Source: Lentzea sp. (GTDB lineage Bacteria > Actinomycetota > Actinomycetes > Mycobacteriales > Pseudonocardiaceae). Taken from it: a DNA stretch of 5,810 bases. The first letter of the stretch is position 1. Every line of letters begins with the position of its first letter. The notes beneath the pieces are model-generated. The model ran no database searches, had not been told where the DNA came from, and worked only from the letters and a program-made list of their open reading frames with translations. Positions 1 to 5,810 of the stretch are shown piece after piece. The DNA lies in contig JASLAV010000375.1 of the NCBI GenBank assembly GCA_030146905.1, positions 1-5,810 on the forward strand. Reading direction: 5' to 3'. A program made the position numbers and the translations under genes.

Positions 1-98
1 CCGCCCAGCAGCCACCAATCCGCAGAATAGTGCACACCGGGCTTTGCGCAGCCTTCTTTGGGGTTTTTCCTAAAGTCGAACGCACGCTCGCCGCGTCG

Positions 99-128
99 TT
101 GACACGGCCGGAGAGGGTCGTTCAGGAT
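99..128 (+). promoter_or_regulatory. Putative sigma-70/HrdB-type promoter of the operon
   Basis: A perfect -35 consensus TTGACA lies at 99-104. After an 18-base spacer comes CAGGAT at 123-128, which resembles the TAGGAT-like -10 boxes of actinomycete housekeeping promoters. Transcription would start near 135 and leave a leader of roughly 95 bases before the first gene at 232. The whole 1-231 stretch has no credible coding sequence on either strand, so a promoter is expected here. The call rests on pattern matching only; the 18-base spacing and the C in the first -10 position are slightly off consensus. Confidence 0.45.
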
Positions 129-217
129 GGTCGAGGCCGACCCACGAATTCCCGGCGCCGATCGAGAATCGGATTGCGCGCAGATCGGGAGCCGACGAGT
201 TTTCGGTGTTCAATTCC

Positions 218-224
218 GGAGGAG
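218..224 (+). promoter_or_regulatory. Strong ribosome binding site for the polyprenyl synthase gene
   Basis: GGAGGAG sits 7 bases before the ATG at 232 and is a near-perfect complement of the 16S rRNA 3' end. It decides the start of the first gene. An in-frame ATG at 127 would add 35 residues that look nothing like a prenyl synthase N-terminus and would start inside the putative -10 box. Confidence 0.8.
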
Positions 225-231
225 AATCCCG

Positions 232-1269
232 ATGAGCACACTCGACACCTCGTCGACCGGGCTCGCAGCCCTGCTGTCGCCGGGGGCGGTGCGGTCCACG
301 GTGCTGCCCGTCGTGCGGCAGCGGGTCTCCGACCTGGAGCCGACCCTGGCCAGGATCTGCCTCTACCACCTCGGCTTCACCGACGAACGCGGTGACCCCG
401 GCGGTGCGGGGAGCGGCAAACTGACCCGCGCGGCCCTGATGACGGCGGCGGCGCAGGGAGTCGGCCTGCGTCCGGAGGACGTCCGGTACCAGGCGGCGGC
501 GCTGGAGCTGCTGCACAACTCGACCCTGGTCCACGACGACATCATCGACGCGGACGAGCTGCGGCGAGGCCGGCCGGCCGCGTGGAAGGTGTTCGGCACC
601 GACCTGGCCATCCTGGCGGGGGACGCGTTGCAGGCCCTCGCGCTGCAGGTGGTCGTCGACGACCCCGGCCCCGGCCGCGCGGAGATCTCCAGCGCGTTCG
701 CGGAAGCCCTCCGCCTGGTGCTCGCCGGACAGTCCCGCGAGTTCACCGTCCGGCTGGGACCGGGCGGCGGCATCGCGGAGTACGTCCGGATCGTGGAGGA
801 GAAGACGTCCGCGCTGCTGGAGTGCGCACTGGTGACGCCGGCACTGCGGGCGGGCAGCCAGGAGCACGTCCTGGCCGCCCTGCGCGGTGCGGGCAGGCAC
901 CTGGGCCTCGCCTTCCAGATCGCCAACGACGTCGAGGACATCTGGGGCGACCCCGCGGTGACCGGCAAACCCGTCCGCGGCGACATCCAGCGGCGCAACC
1001 CGTCGTTCCCGGTGCTGGCGGCGTTCTCCGCCGACGGCCCGGCAGGCGAGCGGCTGCGCGAGCTGTGGCACGCCGACGGCACCACGACCGCACACCTGCA
1101 GGAGATGGCCGACCTCACCGAGGAGACCGGCGGCCGCCACACGGCCGAGCAGCGGTCCCGCGGCCATCTCGGCACGGCTCTGGAGCACCTCGGACGAGCC
1201 GGGCTGTCCCCGGCCGCGTCCGCCGAACTGACCGCCCTGTTCGACCGCATCGTCAACCGCACGGCATGA
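232..1269 (+). CDS. trans-Polyprenyl diphosphate synthase (isoprenoid chain elongation enzyme)
   Basis: A 345-residue protein of the all-alpha trans-isoprenyl diphosphate synthase family, which condenses isopentenyl diphosphate with an allylic diphosphate in the cytoplasm to make GPP, FPP, GGPP or longer chains. The first Asp-rich motif, HDDIID (D102, D103, D106), is intact and followed by the usual RRGRPAAW segment and an AGDAL motif near 129-133. The second motif reads NDVED at 232-236, where the family normally has DDxxD, so its first Asp is Asn. The downstream GKPVRGD is present (245-251), but the lysine usually found about five residues after that Asp is N256. The residue five before the first motif is small (S97), so it is not the bulky Tyr/Phe of short-chain farnesyl synthases; chain length cannot be read with confidence. 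As first gene of an operon with an aromatic prenyltransferase it most likely supplies the prenyl donor. The start at 232 is set by GGAGGAG at 218-224. The ORF ends with TGA overlapping an alternative ATG of the P450 gene. Confidence 0.94.
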   Translation: MSTLDTSSTGLAALLSPGAVRSTVLPVVRQRVSDLEPTLARICLYHLGFTDERGDPGGAGSGKLTRAALMTAAAQGVGLRPEDVRYQAAALELLHNSTLVHDDIIDADELRRGRPAAWKVFGTDLAILAGDALQALALQVVVDDPGPGRAEISSAFAEALRLVLAGQSREFTVRLGPGGGIAEYVRIVEEKTSALLECALVTPALRAGSQEHVLAALRGAGRHLGLAFQIANDVEDIWGDPAVTGKPVRGDIQRRNPSFPVLAAFSADGPAGERLRELWHADGTTTAHLQEMADLTEETGGRHTAEQRSRGHLGTALEHLGRAGLSPAASAELTALFDRIVNRTA

Positions 1270-1281
1270 CCCGTGACTCCC

Positions 1282-1286
1282 GGAGG
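1282..1286 (+). promoter_or_regulatory. Ribosome binding site deciding the GTG start of the P450 gene
   Basis: GGAGG lies 6 bases before GTG at 1293, an ideal spacing. The competing in-frame ATG at 1266, which overlaps the preceding stop as ATGA, has no purine-rich sequence at a suitable distance upstream and would put this GGAGG inside the coding region. The GTG is preferred. Confidence 0.65.
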
Positions 1287-1292
1287 TCGTCA

Positions 1293-2462
1293 GTGAGTAC
1301 CCCGGCTCAACTGCCTTTCGACCAGCCGAACGTGCTGCAGCTCGCGCCGCGGTTGCGCGAGTTGCAGTCCCAGGGCTCGGTCCACCGGGTTCGCACCGCC
1401 GACGGCGGCGACGCCTGGCTGGTCACCGGTCACGCCCAGGTGAGGCAGTTGCTCGACGACGACCGGCTCGGCCGCTCCAACCCCGATCCGGAGGCGCCGA
1501 AGGACGGCGGTTCGGCGCTCCTCGCCAGCCTCCTGGGGAGTTTCGCCACCGACCACGCCCGGATGCGCGCCCTGCTGGAGCCGCACTTCTCACCCGAGCG
1601 CATGGCGGAGCTGCGACCGTACGTCGAGAAGCAGACCGGGCAGCTCCTGGACCAGCTGGCCGAGCGGACGCCACCGGTGGACCTGCGCGAGGCGGTGGCG
1701 CTGTCGCTGCCGATCCAGGTGATGTGCGAGTGGCTGGGCGTGCCGCAGGAGGACAAGGACCGGTTCGGCGGCTGGACCCGGGACGCCGCGAACGTCAGCG
1801 ACCCGGTCCGATCCAAGCAGGGGCTCGGCGGGTTGTTCGGCTACTGCAAGCAGCTCATCGCCGACAAGCGGCGGAATCCGGGCGACGACGCGATCTCCAG
1901 GATCTGCGCGACCGGGGGGATCACCGACGACGAGGCCCTCGGACTGACGGCGTTGCTGCTGTTCGGCGGATATGAGACCACGGTGGCCCGGATCGGCACC
2001 TGTGTGTTGCTGTTGCTGGCCGACCTCGACCAGTGGCGGGCGCTCGTGGACGACCCCGGGCTCGTTCCCGGCGCCGTCGAGGAGACCCTGCGGAGGTCCA
2101 TGCCGAACCCGCACAACGGCGGCATGCCCCGGTACGCGCTGACGGACTTCGAGATCGACGGGGTCGCCATCACCACCGGCGACTTCGTGCTGCTGAACGT
2201 CATCGCGGCCAACCACGACGAGAAGGCCTTCGCCGGTGCCGACCGGGTCGACGTCACGCGCGACACCGCGGGCAGCCTCGCGTTCGGGTACGGCGCGTAC
2301 GACTGCGTGGGCGCGGCGCTGGCGCGGATGCAGCTGCAGGTGGTGCTCACGCAGCTCGTCACGCGGTTCCCGGCGATGCGCCTGGCCGTCGGTGTGGACG
2401 AGCTGGAACTGCGCCGCGACACGCTGATCGGCGGACTGGTCGAACTCCCCGTGACCTGGTGA
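1293..2462 (+). CDS. Cytochrome P450 with an atypical heme-binding loop
   Basis: A 389-residue soluble bacterial class-I-type P450 that would need a separate ferredoxin and reductase; neither is in the window. C-helix HARMR (H88, R92) would contact heme propionates. The I-helix oxygen-activation motif is GGYETT (225-230): Ala to Gly and the common His to Tyr, but the acid-alcohol pair E228-T229 is kept. The K-helix ExxR is E264-T-L-R267. The heme loop is FGYGAYDCVG (331-340) with C338 as axial ligand. The family pattern FGxGxHxCxG normally has His where Y336 stands, and D337 directly before the cysteine is unusual. The gene lies between prenyl synthase and aromatic prenyltransferase, so the substrate is probably the prenylated aromatic acid. 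By analogy with BezE of benzastatin biosynthesis it may cyclise an activated N-oxy arylamine onto the prenyl olefin instead of acting as a plain hydroxylase; that is inference. The ATG at 1266 (nine more residues) is the alternative start. No frameshift or truncation is visible. Confidence 0.95.
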   Translation: MSTPAQLPFDQPNVLQLAPRLRELQSQGSVHRVRTADGGDAWLVTGHAQVRQLLDDDRLGRSNPDPEAPKDGGSALLASLLGSFATDHARMRALLEPHFSPERMAELRPYVEKQTGQLLDQLAERTPPVDLREAVALSLPIQVMCEWLGVPQEDKDRFGGWTRDAANVSDPVRSKQGLGGLFGYCKQLIADKRRNPGDDAISRICATGGITDDEALGLTALLLFGGYETTVARIGTCVLLLLADLDQWRALVDDPGLVPGAVEETLRRSMPNPHNGGMPRYALTDFEIDGVAITTGDFVLLNVIAANHDEKAFAGADRVDVTRDTAGSLAFGYGAYDCVGAALARMQLQVVLTQLVTRFPAMRLAVGVDELELRRDTLIGGLVELPVTW

Positions 2463-2473
2463 TTGGGAACCTG

Positions 2474-3370
2474 ATGCTGCACAAGATATCCGCGGGCGTC
2501 GTCACGAGGAGCCCGCACTCGATCCGCTCGTACCTGCTGCTGATGCGGCTGGACAGGCCGACGGGGTACGTCCTCTACCTGCTGCCGGGACTGTGGGCCG
2601 TCGTCTTCGCCTCCGGGACGCGACCGGACCTGCTGTCGGTGGCGGCCGTCGCCGTCGCCGCGGTGCTGATCCGCGGCTTCGCCTGCGCGAGCAACGACGT
2701 CACCGACAAGGAGATCGACGCCCGCGTCGCCCGCACCGTGGGGCGGCCCGTCGCGGCGGGGACGATCAGCGTGCGGAACGGGATCCTCTGGGCCGCCGCG
2801 CAGGCCCTCGTCGCACTGCTGGTCCTCGCGGTGGCGAACGTCGGGACGGCCTTGGTCGCGCTGGCCACGTACCCGCTGATCGTCGCGTACCCCTTCATGA
2901 AGCGCTTCTTCGTCTGGCCCTCGGCGTTCCTCGGGCTGGTGATGAGCACCTACGTGTTCGTCGGCTGGACGGCGGCGACCGGGAACGCCGACTACCCGCT
3001 CCCGGTGTACGGCCTGTACGCGGCGGGAGCCTTCTGGACCATGATCCACGACGCGATCTACTCCCACCAGGACAAGGAGTACGACCGGAAGATCGGGGTC
3101 AAGTCCTCCGCCCTGCTGTTCGGCGGGGCCACCAAGGCGTGGCTGTCGGTCTTCATCGTCCTCAGCGTCGCCGGCGTGGTGTGGGCCGGTTCGCTCACGC
3201 CGATCGGGTGGGCCTTCTACGTGGTCGTCGTGCTGGCGGCGAGCTACCTGTCCTACCTGGTCTTCCGGGTGGACCTGGACGATCCGAAGGCGTGCTGGGA
3301 CACGTTCGTCGCCAACACCAACTACGGCTGGATCGTGCTCGCGGCCGTGATCGCCGGGCAGTTCACATGA
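2474..3370 (+). CDS. UbiA-family membrane aromatic prenyltransferase (4-hydroxybenzoate/PABA type)
   Basis: A 298-residue, very hydrophobic integral membrane protein with several probable transmembrane helices (for example about 33-47, 54-70, 107-137, 150-167, 180-195, 222-238, 243-264, 284-296). It has both Mg-diphosphate binding motifs of the superfamily: NDVTDKEID (N74, D75, D78, D82; NDxxDxxxD) and DKEYD (D200, D204; DxxxD), followed by KIGVKSSALLFG. It closely follows the 4-hydroxybenzoate polyprenyltransferase subgroup: LRLDRP-like opening (MRLDRPTGY, 24-32), GRPVAAG, YPFMKR (139-144). These enzymes attach a prenyl chain to the aromatic ring ortho to the hydroxyl or amino group. Actinobacteria make menaquinone, not ubiquinone, so a UbiA subgroup member here suggests specialised metabolism. 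The adjacent PabAB gene makes p-aminobenzoate the best acceptor guess. Start: ATG 2474 has a weak GGGA 5 bases upstream; GTG 2459, overlapping the P450 stop as GTGA, would add five residues and is possible. Its stop overlaps the NAT start. Confidence 0.94.
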   Translation: MLHKISAGVVTRSPHSIRSYLLLMRLDRPTGYVLYLLPGLWAVVFASGTRPDLLSVAAVAVAAVLIRGFACASNDVTDKEIDARVARTVGRPVAAGTISVRNGILWAAAQALVALLVLAVANVGTALVALATYPLIVAYPFMKRFFVWPSAFLGLVMSTYVFVGWTAATGNADYPLPVYGLYAAGAFWTMIHDAIYSHQDKEYDRKIGVKSSALLFGGATKAWLSVFIVLSVAGVVWAGSLTPIGWAFYVVVVLAASYLSYLVFRVDLDDPKACWDTFVANTNYGWIVLAAVIAGQFT

Positions 3371-4197
3371 GCGGCTCGATGTGGCAGGGGAGCGGCGTCG
3401 ACCTGGACGCCTACCTGACCCGCGTGGGTTACGAGGGCGACGTGGCCGCGGACCTGTCCACGTTGCGGCGCCTGCACACCGCCCACGTCGACGCGATCCC
3501 GTTCGACAACCTCGACGCGCTGCTCGGGCGAGCGGCGGTGCCGCTCGACCTGGACAGCGTCCAGGAGAAGATCGTGCGGCAGGGCCGCGGAGGCTGGTGC
3601 CTCGAACAGGTCGTGCTGATGGCGGCCGTGCTGGACCGCATCGGGTTCACGTTCACGGCGTTCGCCGGCAGGACGCGGATCCGCACCGGGAACAGGTTCG
3701 GTCCCGCCCTGCACGTCGCGCTCCTCGTCGACGTGGAAGGCGAACGCTGGCTCCACGACGTGAGCTTCGGTGCCCACGGGCTGCACGAGCCGATCCGGTT
3801 CGCCGGGAACGCGCGGCTCGACGGCGACTTCTCGTTCGACCTCGTGCGGGAGCCGAGCGGTGAGCACGTGCTGCGGTTCCTGCGGCCGGAGGGACCGGCG
3901 GAGCTCTACGGCTTCACCACGGACGTGCGCTACCCGTCGGACTTCGAGCTCCTCAACCACTTCTGCCTCACGCACCCGCGCTCGCCGTTCAACCACCGCA
4001 TGATCCTCCAGCGCACGAGGCCCGAGGTGAGGCACCTCCTCGTCGGCACCTCGCTCACCGAACTCCGGCCGGGAGCACCGGCGACGGTCCGCGAGCTCGA
4101 CGAGACCGAGGCGCTGTCCGCTCCCGAGCAGATCTTCGGGATCACGGTGGAACCAGGCGACATCCAGACACTCCGGAAGACCTTGGCCGGCCCATGA
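3367..4197 (+). CDS. Arylamine N-acetyltransferase (NAT) family acyltransferase
   Basis: A 276-residue cytoplasmic protein of normal NAT length. NATs move an acetyl group from acetyl-CoA via a cysteine thioester to arylamines, hydrazines or N-arylhydroxylamines. The catalytic triad is intact: C78 in RGGWCLEQ, H116 in FGPALHV, and D131 in HDVSFG. The spacings of 38 and 15 residues equal those of the Salmonella enzyme (C69, H107, D122). An IPFDNLD segment near 44-50 is another family hallmark. Minor departures are DVSFG for the usual DVGFG, and Val in place of Asn after the CxEQ segment. RifF-type amide synthases share the fold, but no polyketide synthase is seen here. In this operon the likely substrate is the amino or hydroxylamino group of prenylated PABA. 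O-acetylation of a hydroxylamine would prime it for N-O cleavage by the P450, as described for BezG/BezE in benzastatin biosynthesis. Plain N-acetylation is the alternative. The ATG overlaps the UbiA gene stop (ATGA) and has no clear own ribosome binding site, so it is probably translationally coupled. ATG 3379 is a minor alternative start. Confidence 0.94.
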   Translation: MSGSMWQGSGVDLDAYLTRVGYEGDVAADLSTLRRLHTAHVDAIPFDNLDALLGRAAVPLDLDSVQEKIVRQGRGGWCLEQVVLMAAVLDRIGFTFTAFAGRTRIRTGNRFGPALHVALLVDVEGERWLHDVSFGAHGLHEPIRFAGNARLDGDFSFDLVREPSGEHVLRFLRPEGPAELYGFTTDVRYPSDFELLNHFCLTHPRSPFNHRMILQRTRPEVRHLLVGTSLTELRPGAPATVRELDETEALSAPEQIFGITVEPGDIQTLRKTLAGP

Positions 4198-5810
4198 CGC
4201 GCACACTGCTGGTGGACAACTACGACTCGTACACCTTCAACCTGTACCAGCTGATCGCCGAGATCAACGGCCAGGAGCCGGTCGTCGTGGTCAACGACGA
4301 CCCCGCGCTGCTCGACCTGCGGCTGGAGGAGTTCGACAACATCGTCGTCTCGCCCGGTCCCGGCCGGCCGCAGAACTCCCGCGACGTCGGCCTCGTCGGG
4401 GAGCTGTTGCGGCGCACCACGTTGCCGGTGCTGGGTGTCTGCCTCGGCCACCAGATCATCGGGCACCTGGCGGGCGCGACCGTGTCCTCCGCGCCGGAGC
4501 CGCGGCACGGTCACCTCGCCAAGGTCTCCCACGACGGGGACCCGCTGTTCGCCGGGGTGCCTCGTGAGTTCGTCGCGGTGCGGTACCACTCGCTGTGCGT
4601 GCAGGAGCCCCTGCCGGAGGAGCTCGTCCCGATCGCGTGGGCGGACGACGGCGTGCTGATGGCGTTGCGGCACAAGGACCTGCCGCAGTGGGGCGTGCAG
4701 TTTCACCCCGAGTCGGTCGCCTCCGGGTACGGCAGGGAGATCCTGCGGAACTTCGCCGAGCTCACGCACCGGGCTCGCGGGTCCGGGGAACTGGGGCTCA
4801 TCAGCACCGTCGTCCCGACCGCCGCCGACGCCGAGTCCGTCTTCCTGGAGCTGTTCGGCGAGAGCCCCGACTGCTTCTGGCTCGACAGCAGCCGGGTCGA
4901 GGAAGGCCTGTCCCGGTTCTCGTTCCTGGGCGACACGTCCGGCCCGCTCAGCGAGGTCGTGACCTACCGCACCGGCAGCGGGGTGGTGCGGGTGCGCGAC
5001 GCCGCCGGCGTCCGCGACGTCCCCGGCACCGTGTTCGACTTCCTGGAGCGGCGGCTGCGCGAGCGGCGGGTTCCCGACACGACCCTGCCGTTCAACCTGA
5101 CCGGCGGGTATGTCGGCTACTTCGGGTACGAGCTCAAGGCCGAATGCGGTGCCACGGCCGGCCACACCGCCGAAACCCCGGACGCCGCTTGGATGTTCGC
5201 CGACCGGATCGTCGCGGTCGACCACCAGGAGGGGCTGACCTACCTGGTCGCCGTGCACGAGGAGGCGACCCGGCGCGACGCCCGGGAATGGGTGGACCGG
5301 ACGGCGACCGTCCTCACCGGACTGCGCCCAGCCGGGGACGAGGTCCCCGGCGACGAACCCTGCGCGCCTCCTGACGCCGAGGAACACCTGGTCCGCGACC
5401 GGGACCAGTACCTGGCGGACATCGCGGAGTGCCAACGCCAGCTGCGACTGGGCGAGAGCTACGAGATCTGCCTGACGAACAAGCTGCACCTGCCGTTCCG
5501 CGACGACGACACCTCGTTCTACCGGCGGCTGCGCCGGGCGAACCCGGCGCCGTACGCCGCGCTGGTGCGCCTCGGCGACATGACGGTCTTCTGCTCGTCA
5601 CCGGAACGCTTCCTGCGCATCGAGCGGGACGGCGCGGTCACCAGCAAGCCGATCAAGGGCACCGCTCCCCGCGACGCCGACCCCGTGCGCGACGCCGAGA
5701 TCGCCGCCACCCTCGCCTCGAGCGCCAAGACGCAGGCCGAGAACCTGATGATCGTCGACCTGCTGCGCAACGACCTGGGCAGGGTGTGCGAGGTGGGCAG
5801 CATCGACGTC
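4194..5810 (+). CDS. pabAB: Fused aminodeoxychorismate synthase PabA-PabB, 3' end cut by window
   Basis: The first 539 residues of a fused two-domain enzyme (full family length is roughly 670-720) that makes 4-amino-4-deoxychorismate from chorismate and glutamine. Residues 1 to about 195 are a class I glutamine amidotransferase: VDNYDSYTFNL at 7-17, SPGPGRP at 53-59, nucleophile C83 in GVCLGHQ, and H171/E173 in QFHPES. A short linker near 195-205 leads into the chorismate-binding PabB domain: SRFSFLG near 240-246, NLTGGYVGYFGYE near 301-313, ESYEICLTN at 421-429, FCSSPERF at 466-473, PIKGT at 486-490 and the metal/chorismate segment ENLMIVDLLRNDLGR at 516-530. K488 in PIKGT is the signature of aminodeoxychorismate synthases; anthranilate and ADIC synthases have Ala there (PIAGT). 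The final metal-binding and C-terminal part lies beyond 5810. The ATG overlaps the NAT stop as ATGA, so it belongs to the same operon and acts as a pathway-dedicated PABA supply gene. PabC, the lyase that finishes PABA, is not in the window and may follow or come from primary metabolism. Confidence 0.96.
   Translation, partial: MTRTLLVDNYDSYTFNLYQLIAEINGQEPVVVVNDDPALLDLRLEEFDNIVVSPGPGRPQNSRDVGLVGELLRRTTLPVLGVCLGHQIIGHLAGATVSSAPEPRHGHLAKVSHDGDPLFAGVPREFVAVRYHSLCVQEPLPEELVPIAWADDGVLMALRHKDLPQWGVQFHPESVASGYGREILRNFAELTHRARGSGELGLISTVVPTAADAESVFLELFGESPDCFWLDSSRVEEGLSRFSFLGDTSGPLSEVVTYRTGSGVVRVRDAAGVRDVPGTVFDFLERRLRERRVPDTTLPFNLTGGYVGYFGYELKAECGATAGHTAETPDAAWMFADRIVAVDHQEGLTYLVAVHEEATRRDAREWVDRTATVLTGLRPAGDEVPGDEPCAPPDAEEHLVRDRDQYLADIAECQRQLRLGESYEICLTNKLHLPFRDDDTSFYRRLRRANPAPYAALVRLGDMTVFCSSPERFLRIERDGAVTSKPIKGTAPRDADPVRDAEIAATLASSAKTQAENLMIVDLLRNDLGRVCEVGSIDV

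Noticed and set aside
158..172. Inverted repeat CCGAT-N5-ATCGG as a defined regulator operator or terminator
   Set aside because: Only 5 bp arms with no extension and no U-tract; such dyads arise by chance in this composition, so it is noted only as part of the leader observation.
127..231. N-terminal extension of the polyprenyl synthase from the in-frame ATG at 127
   Set aside because: No ribosome binding site, residues unlike the family N-terminus, and it starts inside the putative -10 box; ATG 232 has GGAGGAG at ideal spacing.
70..1188. 372-codon open frame on the minus strand opposite the polyprenyl synthase gene
   Set aside because: Antisense shadow caused by high GC content at third positions; no family motif seen.
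582..1265. Long upstream extension of the P450 reading frame through the polyprenyl synthase gene
   Set aside because: Arg/Pro/Gly-rich translation typical of a wrong frame in high-GC DNA, overlapping a clear gene; P450 homology begins after 1293.
3367..4197. RifF-like amide synthase closing a macrolactam
   Set aside because: Same fold, but no polyketide synthase or ansamycin gene is visible and the neighbours point to prenylated PABA; not excluded by sequence alone.
3930..5489. 519-codon open frame on the minus strand
   Set aside because: It is the antisense shadow of the NAT and PabAB genes; composition is low complexity and shows no recognisable motif, while the + strand encodes intact families.
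4194..5810. Anthranilate synthase, PhzE or ADIC synthase identity for the fused amidotransferase/chorismate enzyme
   Set aside because: The active-site segment is PIKGT with Lys, the aminodeoxychorismate synthase signature, not PIAGT.

Overview
The window is very GC-rich, with G or C at nearly every third codon position, GTG as well as ATG starts and tightly overlapping genes. This points to a high-GC actinobacterium (Streptomyces, or a member of the Pseudonocardiales). Genus is not resolvable from this stretch. It looks like the front part of a specialised-metabolite operon read entirely on the + strand.

Layout: positions 1-231 are non-coding and hold a plausible sigma-70/HrdB-type promoter (TTGACA near 99, -10-like CAGGAT near 123) and a strong Shine-Dalgarno sequence. 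Five genes follow with almost no space between them: (1) a trans-polyprenyl diphosphate synthase, 232-1269; (2) a bacterial cytochrome P450, 1293-2462; (3) a UbiA-type membrane aromatic prenyltransferase, 2474-3370; (4) an arylamine N-acetyltransferase (NAT) homologue, 3367-4197; (5) a fused PabA-PabB aminodeoxychorismate synthase, 4194 to beyond the window end. Genes 3/4 and 4/5 overlap by ATGA, and genes 1/2 and 2/3 are separated by 23 and 11 bases or overlap at alternative starts. All five are therefore probably co-transcribed and translationally coupled.

How they fit together (inference): the PabAB protein makes aminodeoxychorismate, the precursor of p-aminobenzoate (PABA). The polyprenyl synthase supplies a prenyl diphosphate, and the UbiA enzyme joins the two into a C-prenylated PABA. 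The NAT homologue then acylates the arylamine or an N-hydroxylated form of it. The P450 tailors the product, possibly by N-O bond cleavage and nitrene-type cyclisation onto the prenyl double bond. This gene set matches what is known of benzastatin/virantmycin-type biosynthesis (prenylated PABA turned into indolines or tetrahydroquinolines; the Bez pathway of Streptomyces, cited from memory). No aminodeoxychorismate lyase (PabC), N-hydroxylase, methyltransferase, regulator or transporter gene is visible here; if they exist they lie outside the window.

Sequence peculiarities that may matter: the P450 heme-binding loop lacks the usual His and has Asp directly before the cysteine; the prenyl synthase has Asn instead of the first Asp of its second Asp-rich motif and lacks the lysine usually found further downstream; the NAT keeps an intact Cys-His-Asp triad.
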